Source: Clostridia bacterium
Lineage (GTDB): Bacteria; Bacillota; Clostridia; Oscillospirales; Acutalibacteraceae
Length of the DNA stretch: 64,000 bases
Direction of reading: 5' to 3'
Assembly: GCA_017436285.1 (NCBI GenBank)
Contig: JAFSDL010000006.1
Coordinates: 17,498-81,497, forward strand
The notes beneath the pieces were generated by a model. It was not told the DNA's origin, ran no database searches, and saw only the letters and a list, made by a program, of their open reading frames with translations. The translations under genes and the position numbers were made by a program. Numbering within the stretch: the first letter of the stretch is position 1; each line of letters opens with the position of its first letter. Of this stretch, positions 43,743 to 52,874 are shown piece by piece.

Positions 43743-44399
43743 ATGATTAAGCTTAAAGAAAACGATGTTATTCTCTTTCAGGGAGATTCAATAACTGATG
43801 GTAATCGTGGTCGTCATTCCGACCTTAACCACGTTCACGGCCACAGCTATGCTTACATTGTTGCGGCTGAGCTTACTGCCGACAATATTGATAAAAATAT
43901 TGAATTTATAAATCGCGGTAACAGTGGTGACAGAATCTGTGACCTTTACGGCAGATGGAAGGAAGAATGCCTTAATTTAAAGCCATCAGTTCTCAGTATT
44001 CTTATTGGTATAAACGATATGATTTTCAACTGGGAGCACCAATCGGGCTCTGACCCTGACAGATATGAGAAAATATACCGCCTTTTGCTTGATGAGGCAA
44101 TTGAGCAAAATCCTGATACTCTTTTAGTTATTATGGAACCATTTTTTGGGGATAAAAAGGAACCCGAGCTTGATGAATATTTTAAAGCAGGCATTGGAGC
44201 ATATCAGGAAAAAGCCCAAAAAATCGCAGAGGATTACAATGCAGTTTTTGTTCCTCTGCAGGATTTATTCGATTCCTACAGAGATAAAACAGATATTTAT
44301 AAGCTTCTTTGGGATGGCGTTCACCCCACAACTGCAGGACACCACCTTATTGCACAGCGTTGGAAGGATTGCGTAAAAGAAAAACTCGAAAACAGATGA
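43743..44399 (+). CDS. SGNH/GDSL-family hydrolase (probable carbohydrate esterase)
   Basis: A 218-aa esterase-fold protein. Block I GDSITDG carries the catalytic Ser (about residue 16), block III is GINDM, and block V DGVHPTTAGH carries Asp and His. There is no signal peptide. Such enzymes often remove acetyl groups from xylan or pectin oligosaccharides. I start it at ATG 43743, 6 nt after AGGTG. It is the first gene of an operon with GH127; the substrate guess rests on that neighbour. Confidence 0.85.
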   Translation: MIKLKENDVILFQGDSITDGNRGRHSDLNHVHGHSYAYIVAAELTADNIDKNIEFINRGNSGDRICDLYGRWKEECLNLKPSVLSILIGINDMIFNWEHQSGSDPDRYEKIYRLLLDEAIEQNPDTLLVIMEPFFGDKKEPELDEYFKAGIGAYQEKAQKIAEDYNAVFVPLQDLFDSYRDKTDIYKLLWDGVHPTTAGHHLIAQRWKDCVKEKLENR

Positions 44400-44410
44400 G
44401 GTTATTTGAT

Positions 44411-46222
44411 ATGAAAACAGTTAATTGCAAAAATATAAAAATCACAGATGGCTTCTGGAAGGTAAAGCAGGATATGGTGCGCGATGTTACCCTTAAATCT
44501 GTTTACGACAGATTCAAGGAAACTCATCGCTTTGACGCTCTTGACTGCATCTGGAAAGAGGGCGACCCTGATATGCCCCACGTTTTCTGGGATTCCGATA
44601 TTGCAAAATGGATTGAGGGTCTTGCATACAGCCTCAACTATTCTGAAAACGAAGAGCTTGAAAAAATTGCTGACGAAGCAATTGAAAAAATATGCAAAAA
44701 TCGTGATGAAAACGGATATTTTAACAGTCATTTTCTTGTAACAGGTGAGCGTTTTTCTGACAGGACAGAGCACGAGCTTTACTGTGCAGGTCATCTTATG
44801 GAGGCTGCAGTTGCATACTATGAGGCAACGGGCAAAAAGGCACTTCTTGATGCAATGTGCAAGTATGCTGATTATATTGAAAAATGCTTCGTGATTGAAA
44901 AGAGCGCAAAATTCATTACCCCCGGTCACCCCGAAATTGAGCTTGCACTTGTTAAGCTCTATGAAATCACAGGGGAAAAGCGTTACCTTGAGCTTTCAAA
45001 ATTCTTTGTTGATAATCACGGTGCAAATCCCGACGACCAGCCAATGTACAGGGGCTGCAACGAGCTTTATAATCAGGATGACGTGCCTTTAAGAGAAAGA
45101 ACAACTGCAGACGGACATTGTGTAAGAGCCCTCTATCTTTTCTGCGCTATGGCAGACCTTGCATATCTTTACAACGATAAAGAGCTTTTTGAAGCGGCAG
45201 ACCGTTGCTTTATGAACATTGTTGACAGAAGAATGTATATAACCGGCGCAACGGGTAGCACCTGCCACGGTGAATCCTTTACAATTGACTACGATTTACC
45301 GAACAGAGATGCTTATGCAGAAACCTGCGCTTCAATTTCACTTGCATTTTTCGGCAACAGAATGATTAAGCTGAATCCCAACAGCAAATATGCGGATGCA
45401 GTTGAAAGGGTTATATATAACGGTGCACTTTCAGGTGTTTCAATGGATGGCAAGGGCTTTTTCTATGAAAACCCACTTGAAATTGATGTTGACTACAACA
45501 ATGTCAATAAATGCACCGAAAGCGGAAAGCGATTCCCCATAACTCAGAGAAAAGAGGTTTTCGACTGCTCCTGTTGTCCTCCCAATGTTATAAGATTCAT
45601 TTCAGGCATAGGCGAATATCTTTATTCATATACAGCTGACACTCTTTTTGTTAATCAGTACATAAGCTCTGATGCAGGAATTGAGGGTATGACTGTTTCA
45701 CAAATTACAGATTACCCCTCAACAGAGGAAGTTAAAATCAATATTAAAAATAGCAACAAAAAATATGTCGCTTTAAGAATACCCGCCTGGTGTAAGGACT
45801 TTGAAATCAACAAGGCTTACACTCTCAAAAACGGATATGCGTATATTGAAATTGCAGAAAATGACGAAATCCTTTTAACGCTTTCAATGCCCGTTAAATT
45901 TATTTCTGCAAATAAAAGAGTGCACGACTGTGCAGGGCGCGTTGCAGTTATGAGAGGTCCTGTTGTTTATTGCCTTGAGGGTGTTGACAACGGTAAGGAC
46001 TTGAACTCTATAAGAATTGATATTAAAGAAAAAACAGAGCTTTCGGAAAAAGAATTTTTAGTTCCGAACATAACTATTAAAGGCTATAAAGAGCCCGAAA
46101 ACGAAAACCTTTATTTTGAAACAACTGAGGATTACATAGAAACCAAGCTTCAGCTTATCCCGTATTTTGCTTATGCAAATCGTGGTGAAACAGATATGCT
46201 TGTGTGGATTCTTAAAAAATAA
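44411..46222 (+). CDS. Glycoside hydrolase family 127 beta-L-arabinofuranosidase
   Basis: Formerly DUF1680. The (alpha/alpha)6 barrel enzyme releases beta-L-arabinose, for example from hydroxyproline-linked or pectic glycans. The zinc and nucleophile cysteines are in FDCSCCPPNVIRF (about residue 395-407). HLMEAAVAYYEATGK and TGATGSTCHGESF are further family blocks. I start it at ATG 44411 (603 aa) with GATGAGG 9 nt upstream; an in-frame ATG at 44396 overlaps the SGNH stop but lacks a ribosome site. No signal peptide. Confidence 0.9.
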   Translation: MKTVNCKNIKITDGFWKVKQDMVRDVTLKSVYDRFKETHRFDALDCIWKEGDPDMPHVFWDSDIAKWIEGLAYSLNYSENEELEKIADEAIEKICKNRDENGYFNSHFLVTGERFSDRTEHELYCAGHLMEAAVAYYEATGKKALLDAMCKYADYIEKCFVIEKSAKFITPGHPEIELALVKLYEITGEKRYLELSKFFVDNHGANPDDQPMYRGCNELYNQDDVPLRERTTADGHCVRALYLFCAMADLAYLYNDKELFEAADRCFMNIVDRRMYITGATGSTCHGESFTIDYDLPNRDAYAETCASISLAFFGNRMIKLNPNSKYADAVERVIYNGALSGVSMDGKGFFYENPLEIDVDYNNVNKCTESGKRFPITQRKEVFDCSCCPPNVIRFISGIGEYLYSYTADTLFVNQYISSDAGIEGMTVSQITDYPSTEEVKINIKNSNKKYVALRIPAWCKDFEINKAYTLKNGYAYIEIAENDEILLTLSMPVKFISANKRVHDCAGRVAVMRGPVVYCLEGVDNGKDLNSIRIDIKEKTELSEKEFLVPNITIKGYKEPENENLYFETTEDYIETKLQLIPYFAYANRGETDMLVWILKK

Positions 46223-46234
46223 GGAGGTTTTATT

Positions 46235-47632
46235 ATGAAAAACGGACTTAAACATACTTTAATTGTTATTCTCGGGTTTATTCTTATTACCGCTTCAATT
46301 TTTTCTCCCTATCTTACCAGCTTTATCAGAACGCAGGAGGATTTTGAAATGGAAAACGGAACTAAGCTTTTAAAGGAAACAGCTATAATTGAAATAGCAA
46401 AAAGCAACGCGGAAGCGGAAGCCTTAAGCCTTTCCGCTAATTGCGGTTGGTTTAATTACTACGGAATTGAATATTCCTCAGATTGCTACTTAAAAGCAAC
46501 CATCATATATACTGCAGGGGTTAAAGCAAAAAGTGAGGATTTCTTTTTAGAGCCCTCAAAAGAAAAAACAACCTTTTACTCCTTTGTTGATGATGCTTTG
46601 GCAGGTAAAAAAGGCAATAAAATCGCTTCAATTACCTTTGAACCTCTTACAGAAGCAAAAAAAGATGTAAAAATTTACGGTATTTCCGTTTTCAACCGCG
46701 AAATTCCCGAGCAGGAAATATTTATTCAGAATGATACCCATAAATTAGGAATTGATTTATTATGGGGTGGTGCTTTGAGCTACCTTGAGGACCTTGATTC
46801 CAATGTTCAGGCAGTTTCTGTTGACGGTAAAATCAAGGTGGATTCAAATGCAAGTGACCGCTACAAAGCAGAATCAGTTAATAACAATGTAAACCTTATA
46901 AATCGAAACGATACAGGTCGCCTTGTTCAACAATCCTATTACGGCACCCTTGATTACGACCACGGTGTATATATGGAAAATGACTGGCGATATAATCCCG
47001 TTCAGGGCGGTAATCAGTTTAACGATGCAAGTAAAATCGTTGATTTAAGAGTCACCGATACGGAAATTTACATAAAATGCAGACCTCTTGACTGGGCAAA
47101 GGAAAAGGAATACATCACTCCCTCTTATATGGAAGCAACATATTCCTTAGAAAACGGTGGTGTTCACGCAAAATGCAGATTTGTTGATTTTTCAGGCTAC
47201 CCTGAAGCAGAAGCAACTCAGGAAATTCCTGCATTTTACTGCATTGAGCCTCTTAACAATTTTGTTTATTACAAGGGCGATAAGCCCTGGACAAACGGAA
47301 AGCTCACAAGCGAGCCCGATTTGATTTTCTGGCCCGATGCAGGCTACCCGAATTTCTATTCAAAGGAAAATTGGTCCGCATTCACAGGGGAATTTGAGGA
47401 TAGCTTCGGAATTGGTGTTTATGTTGATAACGAGGAGGCTTTTCTTGCAGGAGTTTACAACAGAGAAACAACCACTAATGAAGACCCCTCAAGAGATAGC
47501 GCCACCTCATATATTGCAATTGTTAAAAACCGAACCTTCAAAAGCTTTGACCCTTACGAATACGAATATTACCTTGCAACAGGTGATACAACAGAAATAC
47601 GAAATGTATTCAAAAAAATAGATAACAAATAA
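46235..47632 (+). CDS. Secreted or membrane-anchored protein of unknown function
   Basis: A 465-aa protein with an N-terminal membrane helix or signal sequence (residues about 8-30). The rest looks beta-rich and acidic, with many aromatic residues (WGGALSYLEDLD, DTGRLVQQSYYGT, WRYNPVQGGNQ). I do not recognise a catalogued domain. It starts 12 nt after GH127 with GGAGG, so it is co-transcribed with the esterase and the arabinofuranosidase. A carbohydrate-binding or glycosidase-like role is a guess from context. Confidence 0.7.
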   Translation: MKNGLKHTLIVILGFILITASIFSPYLTSFIRTQEDFEMENGTKLLKETAIIEIAKSNAEAEALSLSANCGWFNYYGIEYSSDCYLKATIIYTAGVKAKSEDFFLEPSKEKTTFYSFVDDALAGKKGNKIASITFEPLTEAKKDVKIYGISVFNREIPEQEIFIQNDTHKLGIDLLWGGALSYLEDLDSNVQAVSVDGKIKVDSNASDRYKAESVNNNVNLINRNDTGRLVQQSYYGTLDYDHGVYMENDWRYNPVQGGNQFNDASKIVDLRVTDTEIYIKCRPLDWAKEKEYITPSYMEATYSLENGGVHAKCRFVDFSGYPEAEATQEIPAFYCIEPLNNFVYYKGDKPWTNGKLTSEPDLIFWPDAGYPNFYSKENWSAFTGEFEDSFGIGVYVDNEEAFLAGVYNRETTTNEDPSRDSATSYIAIVKNRTFKSFDPYEYEYYLATGDTTEIRNVFKKIDNK

Positions 47633-47637
47633 AAAAT

Positions 47638-47670
47638 GTGCCTTGATTGATTCAAAACCAATCAAGGCAC
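47638..47670. terminator. Bidirectional terminator between convergent genes
   Basis: A perfect 12-bp stem GTGCCTTGATTG with CAATCAAGGCAC (47638-47649/47659-47670), followed by T residues on the minus strand and a T-rich run on the plus strand. Confidence 0.75.
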
Positions 47671-47682
47671 TGTTTAATTTAT

Positions 47683-48783
47683 TTAGTGTTCAAGAACCCA
47701 ACCATTTGCTACAACATCATAATAATGATTTTCAACATTTGCGTTACCTACAGCATTGATTGTAATTGTTGTACCACCAATCATATCATCTCTCCAGTAG
47801 CTACCGAAGCCGGATTTAACTGCGTAAGCAAGCTTAATACCATTGTAATTGATGTGATAATCGTTAACGTGGTCATGACCTACAAGAATTGTTTTTGTAC
47901 TACCAAGCTCCTGGCAAAGTGAATAGAAGCCATTGTTAACAGGGGCAGGACAGCTAAGCTCATAGCATCTGCCACTTGCGATATCAGAATATTCGGGATT
48001 TAATACACCCATTTCTGATTCGTCAGAATCAATAGATACCATTTCCCAAGCTTCAACATATTCGAAAACGGGGATGTGCATAATCGCGGTGCTTTCAACA
48101 GTTTTACCTGCCATTTCTTTAATACTATTAACTGCCCATTTATACCATTTCTGCTGATTGTTCCAAAGGTGGTCATAACCTTCTACCTTTGTACCATCTT
48201 CAAGAATGAATTCAGCATCACTATGAGTATCCATCATAAATAATGTATGAACAATTTCACCATTTTCGGTAATATTGATAATGTAGTTACCATAACCCAT
48301 ATCTTTAGGACCGAACTGGAAGAGACAGTTTTCTGCCTGAATGAAATTGTATGCAACCCAAAATTCACTGATACAACCCTGACCATCATGGTTACCCATA
48401 ACAGGTGCCCAAGGAATATCAAAACCATCTAAAAATTCTATAAGCCTGAGATATGCCGCTGTATCCCAAGCATTATCTCCTGAAAGAGTGATAAGGTCGG
48501 GCTGTTTTTCTTCAACAAGCTTTGTTATGAGCTCTTCGCTGTAAGTTCCGTGCTCACCATAAGCTTTTGCATCAGAAAGCTGAATATCAGTAAGGTTAAG
48601 AATAACGAAATCTTCATCTTCTTGTTTTACGAGTTCAACATAATCATCTGCATCAAATGTATCACTTACAGACCAATCTGTGAAATATGCTGCCTCTCCA
48701 CCGGGAGTCAGCATAATATCTACTGGTGCAAGAATCTGAGAAAGACACATAATGTAAGCAAGAATAAGTTTAATGATTCCCAT
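47683..48783 (-). CDS. Secreted calcineurin-like metallophosphoesterase
   Basis: A 366-aa exported protein with a signal sequence (residues 1-30). Metal motifs: LTDIQLSD, LSGDNAWD, MGNHDGQG, an IMHIPVFE block and VGHDHVNDY. The layout resembles purple-acid-phosphatase-like or Icc-type enzymes acting on phosphate esters outside the cell. It is transcribed alone, convergent to the GH127 operon. Confidence 0.83.
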   Translation of the reverse strand: MGIIKLILAYIMCLSQILAPVDIMLTPGGEAAYFTDWSVSDTFDADDYVELVKQEDEDFVILNLTDIQLSDAKAYGEHGTYSEELITKLVEEKQPDLITLSGDNAWDTAAYLRLIEFLDGFDIPWAPVMGNHDGQGCISEFWVAYNFIQAENCLFQFGPKDMGYGNYIINITENGEIVHTLFMMDTHSDAEFILEDGTKVEGYDHLWNNQQKWYKWAVNSIKEMAGKTVESTAIMHIPVFEYVEAWEMVSIDSDESEMGVLNPEYSDIASGRCYELSCPAPVNNGFYSLCQELGSTKTILVGHDHVNDYHINYNGIKLAYAVKSGFGSYWRDDMIGGTTITINAVGNANVENHYYDVVANGWVLEH

Positions 48784-48857
48784 AATATACCCTCCAAAAA
48801 GTTTTTTATAATTGTACTCCTATTATTATGAAAATTCAAGTAGTACAAAATTTTGTT

Positions 48858-49532
48858 TTATTTTCTCTCCTTGATTACCTTTGCAGGTGTGCCAACTGCA
48901 ACTGAATAGGGCGGAATAGGCTTAACAACTGTTGAACCACAGCCAATAACAGAGCCTTCGCCGATATTACCTGAATACATAACCTTACAGCCCATACCGA
49001 TATAAACATCTCTGCCGATTGTAACCTTTTCGCAATGACCGCCCTGATGATAAATAATATCATTGGGGTCATCAAAAATATGTGAATAGGGTGTAAGATT
49101 TATGCCCTGAGCAAGAAGGCAATCCTCTCCGATTTCAAGACCCTTGTGACCAAAAAGGGTTGTGCCTGTGCCGATATATGTGCCTCTGCCAACATTGATA
49201 TAGCCCTCTTCACTTCTTTCAGTATCAAGGTAAACTCTGTGCTGAAGGCGAACATTATCGCCAAGTGTAATGCCCTTTTCACCACGTGCAACAAGAGTAC
49301 AGCCATCGCAAATCTGAACATCATTTCCAACAGAAATATATTCGGGGTTAATAATATTAACACCTTTACCGATTGTAACATTTTCGCCCATTGCTCTGAA
49401 TTTTGTTCTGTAATATTCAACTCTGAGCTTTGCGGCATATTCGGAATCATCATTCATAAAAATTGTTTTATAGAAGCTTTCCTTTGCCTCATCGTTCATA
49501 TTGTTGAATGCGGTTGTAAAAAAGTTTTCCAT
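48858..49532 (-). CDS. Left-handed beta-helix O-acetyltransferase
   Basis: A 224-aa acetyltransferase like maltose/galactoside O-acetyltransferases. Hexapeptide repeats run from about residue 60 (VTIGKGVNIINPEYISVGNDVQI), and the C-terminal coil VIGCGSTVVKPIPPYSVAVGTPAKVIKE is typical. I start it at ATG 49532 with GAGGAG upstream; the longer frame would run into the PHP gene. It ends an operon after the PHP and propeller genes. Confidence 0.84.
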   Translation of the reverse strand: MENFFTTAFNNMNDEAKESFYKTIFMNDDSEYAAKLRVEYYRTKFRAMGENVTIGKGVNIINPEYISVGNDVQICDGCTLVARGEKGITLGDNVRLQHRVYLDTERSEEGYINVGRGTYIGTGTTLFGHKGLEIGEDCLLAQGINLTPYSHIFDDPNDIIYHQGGHCEKVTIGRDVYIGMGCKVMYSGNIGEGSVIGCGSTVVKPIPPYSVAVGTPAKVIKERK

Positions 49533-49548
49533 AGTATATCTCCTCAAA

Positions 49549-50544
49549 TTATTTTTCAAAATAAATTGCACCACTTTGTGCAAAAATCAATGGCGGTAAA
49601 TCCATTCCCTTTTGCTCGGGTATTCTTGATGCAATTGCAAAATCGTGGATTTTACCATATAAGAAATCAGGCTCAAATAATATGTGAGCACATAAAAAAC
49701 CATCTTTTTTAACAGGAAGCGTAACAGAATAGTCTTTTGTGGTTTTAGCGGTATATGAAAAACACTCACCATCCTTATCGAAAACGACTAATTTATGCTT
49801 TCTGAGCATTTTTTTAACATTGATAGTAACGCTTGTTTCCTCGGTAAGCTTTACAGTATCACCCAAAACTGCATCACCACTCTTTATATCAATAAAGGTT
49901 GTGCCGACATCAAAGCAGATTGTTGTGTGTCCCTTAACAATAGCATCTAAAATATCTTCAGGTGAATTGGATTTTGCATAAACATAAGTAACAGGCCAAC
50001 AAAGCATATTTGTTATAACGTAATCCTTATGGTAATCACTTCCGCCAACAACAGGCAATTTATGACCGTTCCTTAACTGCTCGTGCCACCATTCAGTACA
50101 TTCAAGATTGTCAAAGTGAGTAGGTGCATTCCACACCTCAAGAACATCAACATCTGGTGCATTCTTTTCCCATCTCCAAGGACATTGCTTGCAATGAGGA
50201 TGGTTCATACAAATTACTGCACCACGCTCTTTTGCTTTATCCTTAACCCTTAAAAAATCCTCGTAGGTTTCGCAGGTGTCGTAATCCTCTTTATCAATAA
50301 CATCCTTAACGCCCCACATATTGCAGTGCCCACCGTGCTTTGTAAGCTCGGCACCGTAAATAAGAGTAAGTCCCTCAACCTTTGGGAAATCCTCACAATT
50401 AACATTGTGGTCGGTAATCATAAGGAAATCCAGCTTATTCTTTTTTGCTTTTTTAATAACCTCTTCCAATGTCAATCCGCCATCGGAAGCAACTGTGTGA
50501 CAATGGGGCACACCCACATACCATTTGTAGCCTTCGTAACTCAT
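49549..50544 (-). CDS. PHP-domain phosphoesterase-like protein
   Basis: A 331-aa protein with the PHP metal site: PHCHTVASDGG (HxH and the SDG loop), ITDHNVN, GAELT, NHPHCK and GGSDYHKD. The last 100 residues are beta-rich. These proteins hydrolyse phosphodiesters or related bonds; substrate unknown. It is 3 nt after the propeller gene and 16 nt before the acetyltransferase gene. Confidence 0.82.
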   Translation of the reverse strand: MSYEGYKWYVGVPHCHTVASDGGLTLEEVIKKAKKNKLDFLMITDHNVNCEDFPKVEGLTLIYGAELTKHGGHCNMWGVKDVIDKEDYDTCETYEDFLRVKDKAKERGAVICMNHPHCKQCPWRWEKNAPDVDVLEVWNAPTHFDNLECTEWWHEQLRNGHKLPVVGGSDYHKDYVITNMLCWPVTYVYAKSNSPEDILDAIVKGHTTICFDVGTTFIDIKSGDAVLGDTVKLTEETSVTINVKKMLRKHKLVVFDKDGECFSYTAKTTKDYSVTLPVKKDGFLCAHILFEPDFLYGKIHDFAIASRIPEQKGMDLPPLIFAQSGAIYFEK

Positions 50545-50547
50545 AAT

Positions 50548-52725
50548 TTAATCTCCTAAAAGTCCGTAATATCTGCCCATCCAATAGGGAAGAAGGAAGA
50601 TGTAAGGCATTGCAGTACCCATGCCATCTGCGCCATCTGTGCTTGGAAGCGCTGCTGCACGGTTTGCAGATTTTTTATCTATCTGAATAAATTCTTCAAC
50701 ACCTGAATCGCAAACAAACTGATTACCATCGTAGTTAACAAGAACTCGTGAGCTATATTCAACGGGATATTTAAGCTGGGGAGCACAACCGTATGCCTCA
50801 GGTGATGTATCAATTTCAATATCCTTACGATAGCTGTTGTATGTAGGCCATACAATAAAGTCAAGATTCATTTCTGAAAGTGACTTTGCAGCATTTTCAA
50901 TATCACAGTTGCGATTTGTAAGCGCGCCATAAACAATATTAAAGAAGGGTGAGCGCTCAACTCTTTCATACTCAAAGTGGTGAGTAAGACCCATTTTGAA
51001 AATTTCCTTCTGTGCCTCGTTTTCTGTATAAACAAGAAGGTTGTAGATATTTGTAAAATCAAGCTGGTCATCAATGTGGGCAATATGAGCATCCTCACAC
51101 TTGTACTGCATACAGTTCATAGCATAGTGGTGCTTCTGGATAAGCATATCAAACACCTGATTATACTTTTCATCACCTGTTACGTGATAGGTTGTTTTAA
51201 GGAATGACAAAATCTCAAGCGAGTTTGTTCCGCGCTCAAAGAACCAACGATCATCGTTATTAAGTAATTCAGGCTCCCAGTTTGCCCATGTGGTAGGTAC
51301 CCCATCAACATCACAAAGGTGGAAGTTATTTTCAATGATGTGATCAGTAATTTTCTTTACAACCTCTGATATTTTTGCTTTTTCCTTTTTATCAGCTACA
51401 AGATCATAGTAAATACCATAAGCAAAGTAGTGACCTGTCATTTCGTCACTTGATGTTTCGCCAAGCCATTCGCAATTGGGATTATCAGGGCAAACATGCC
51501 ATTCCTCGCGGTTACCGTCACCAAAGAATGGATCATCATTGTAGCGTGTTGCACGTGCTGTAAATCCTGATTTGCCTGTGATTTCAGTAAGCTTAATCAT
51601 AGCCTCAACAGCTTTTTTAGCATTAGCCTTTGCCTTGGGATCCTTAGTAGCAGCATAGCGGAAGCACTGACTTGCACAATAAAGACCTGTGAAAAGACCA
51701 TCGTTATCAGAGTTAGGCTGCCAGCCTGATTCAAGGTCACCATATTTACGAAGAAGTCTACCAACGTGGTAGCCTTCGTTACGGCAGAAATATTTATCAG
51801 TAAGCTCATCAACATACTCTGCCTTTTGAGCAAGTGTCATATATTTTGATGTAATAAGGCTGATACCACGTGGGGTAACGGCAGCAATTGTTCCGTCATC
51901 AGCAATTGCAAGTGTTGTAACTGTGGGGTGCATAAGCCATGCACCGTATGAGAAATATGAAATTTTACCTTCAATAAGTGTTACAAGACCTGTATTTGTT
52001 GCAAAATATTTTTTGCCGTCTGTGGCAAAAACCATATCATTAAATGAACCACTTGGAATAGAGTAGAAATCATCACCCTTGAACCAATAGTTTTTGCCGT
52101 CATAAATGTTAATACCCTCATCTGTGCCAACCCAGAGATGACCCAGCGCGTCAATTTTAATGCAATTGATTTTTCTGCTCATAACACCTGTGTTTTCAGG
52201 GAGAAGCTCTGCCCAATGGCGACGCTTTCCCTTCATTGAGAGAAGCCCCTCAACAGTTGAGCCGACATAAACAGTTTCGCCATACTTTACTTTGTTATCA
52301 AGTGCTGCAAGGCAAACAGTTTCTGAAGGAAGACCAACAATTTTCTGAAATTCACCGTCAGCCATAAGGTAGAGATGGTTTTCTGTGATGAGCCACACTG
52401 AGCCATCAAGAGCAACAGAAACATCAACAACCCTTGATCCGAAATCAGCTATCTTTTTAGCCTTGCCCTTTTTGATTTCAGCAAGGGAGTTGCCGATAGA
52501 TGCATAAAGAGTTCCTTTTGCAGAAATTAACTTTGAAGCGTTAAATGACAATTTTTTAAGATTGCCCTCAGCATATTCGAATGTGCCCTTTGCAGAGGCA
52601 ATATAAAGTGTATTTCCCGAAAAAGCAACAGATGTAACAGATGCACCTTCAATGCCTTTATCGGCAGTAAGAAAAACCTTATCATATTGCTTGAATTCAC
52701 CAAAATTAAGAGTATATTTTTTCAT
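50548..52725 (-). CDS. Beta-propeller fused to an (alpha/alpha)-barrel-like domain, unknown function
   Basis: A 725-aa cytoplasmic-looking protein (no signal peptide). Residues about 1-295 are beta-propeller-like, with blades of the two-component-regulator type (INCIKIDALGHLWVGTDEGINIYDGKNYW; FNDMVFATDGKKYFATNTGLVTL). Residues about 300-725 are helical and rich in Trp/Tyr/Asp, as in (alpha/alpha)6 glycosidase barrels (ESGWQPNSDNDGLFTGLY, DDRWFFERGTNSLEILSFLKTTY). I see no assigned catalytic motif. It leads the operon with the PHP and acetyltransferase genes. GAGGAG precedes the ATG. Confidence 0.65.
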   Translation of the reverse strand: MKKYTLNFGEFKQYDKVFLTADKGIEGASVTSVAFSGNTLYIASAKGTFEYAEGNLKKLSFNASKLISAKGTLYASIGNSLAEIKKGKAKKIADFGSRVVDVSVALDGSVWLITENHLYLMADGEFQKIVGLPSETVCLAALDNKVKYGETVYVGSTVEGLLSMKGKRRHWAELLPENTGVMSRKINCIKIDALGHLWVGTDEGINIYDGKNYWFKGDDFYSIPSGSFNDMVFATDGKKYFATNTGLVTLIEGKISYFSYGAWLMHPTVTTLAIADDGTIAAVTPRGISLITSKYMTLAQKAEYVDELTDKYFCRNEGYHVGRLLRKYGDLESGWQPNSDNDGLFTGLYCASQCFRYAATKDPKAKANAKKAVEAMIKLTEITGKSGFTARATRYNDDPFFGDGNREEWHVCPDNPNCEWLGETSSDEMTGHYFAYGIYYDLVADKKEKAKISEVVKKITDHIIENNFHLCDVDGVPTTWANWEPELLNNDDRWFFERGTNSLEILSFLKTTYHVTGDEKYNQVFDMLIQKHHYAMNCMQYKCEDAHIAHIDDQLDFTNIYNLLVYTENEAQKEIFKMGLTHHFEYERVERSPFFNIVYGALTNRNCDIENAAKSLSEMNLDFIVWPTYNSYRKDIEIDTSPEAYGCAPQLKYPVEYSSRVLVNYDGNQFVCDSGVEEFIQIDKKSANRAAALPSTDGADGMGTAMPYIFLLPYWMGRYYGLLGD

Positions 52726-52874
52726 TTAAAATCTCCTCTATCATTTAATATTTTTAAGTTTAACATAATAATGTAATTAAAACAAGATAGGGCATAGGAA
52801 TATTTTTCTTGATTTTATCGGAACGTTGATATAATATATATGTATATAGATGATTACTTAATAGGGGTGTTAAT

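Noticed and set aside
52809-52835. Promoter TTGATT/TATAAT before the alkaline phosphatase
   Set aside because: The spacer is only 15 bp and several other AT-rich -10 options exist, so no single promoter can be supported.
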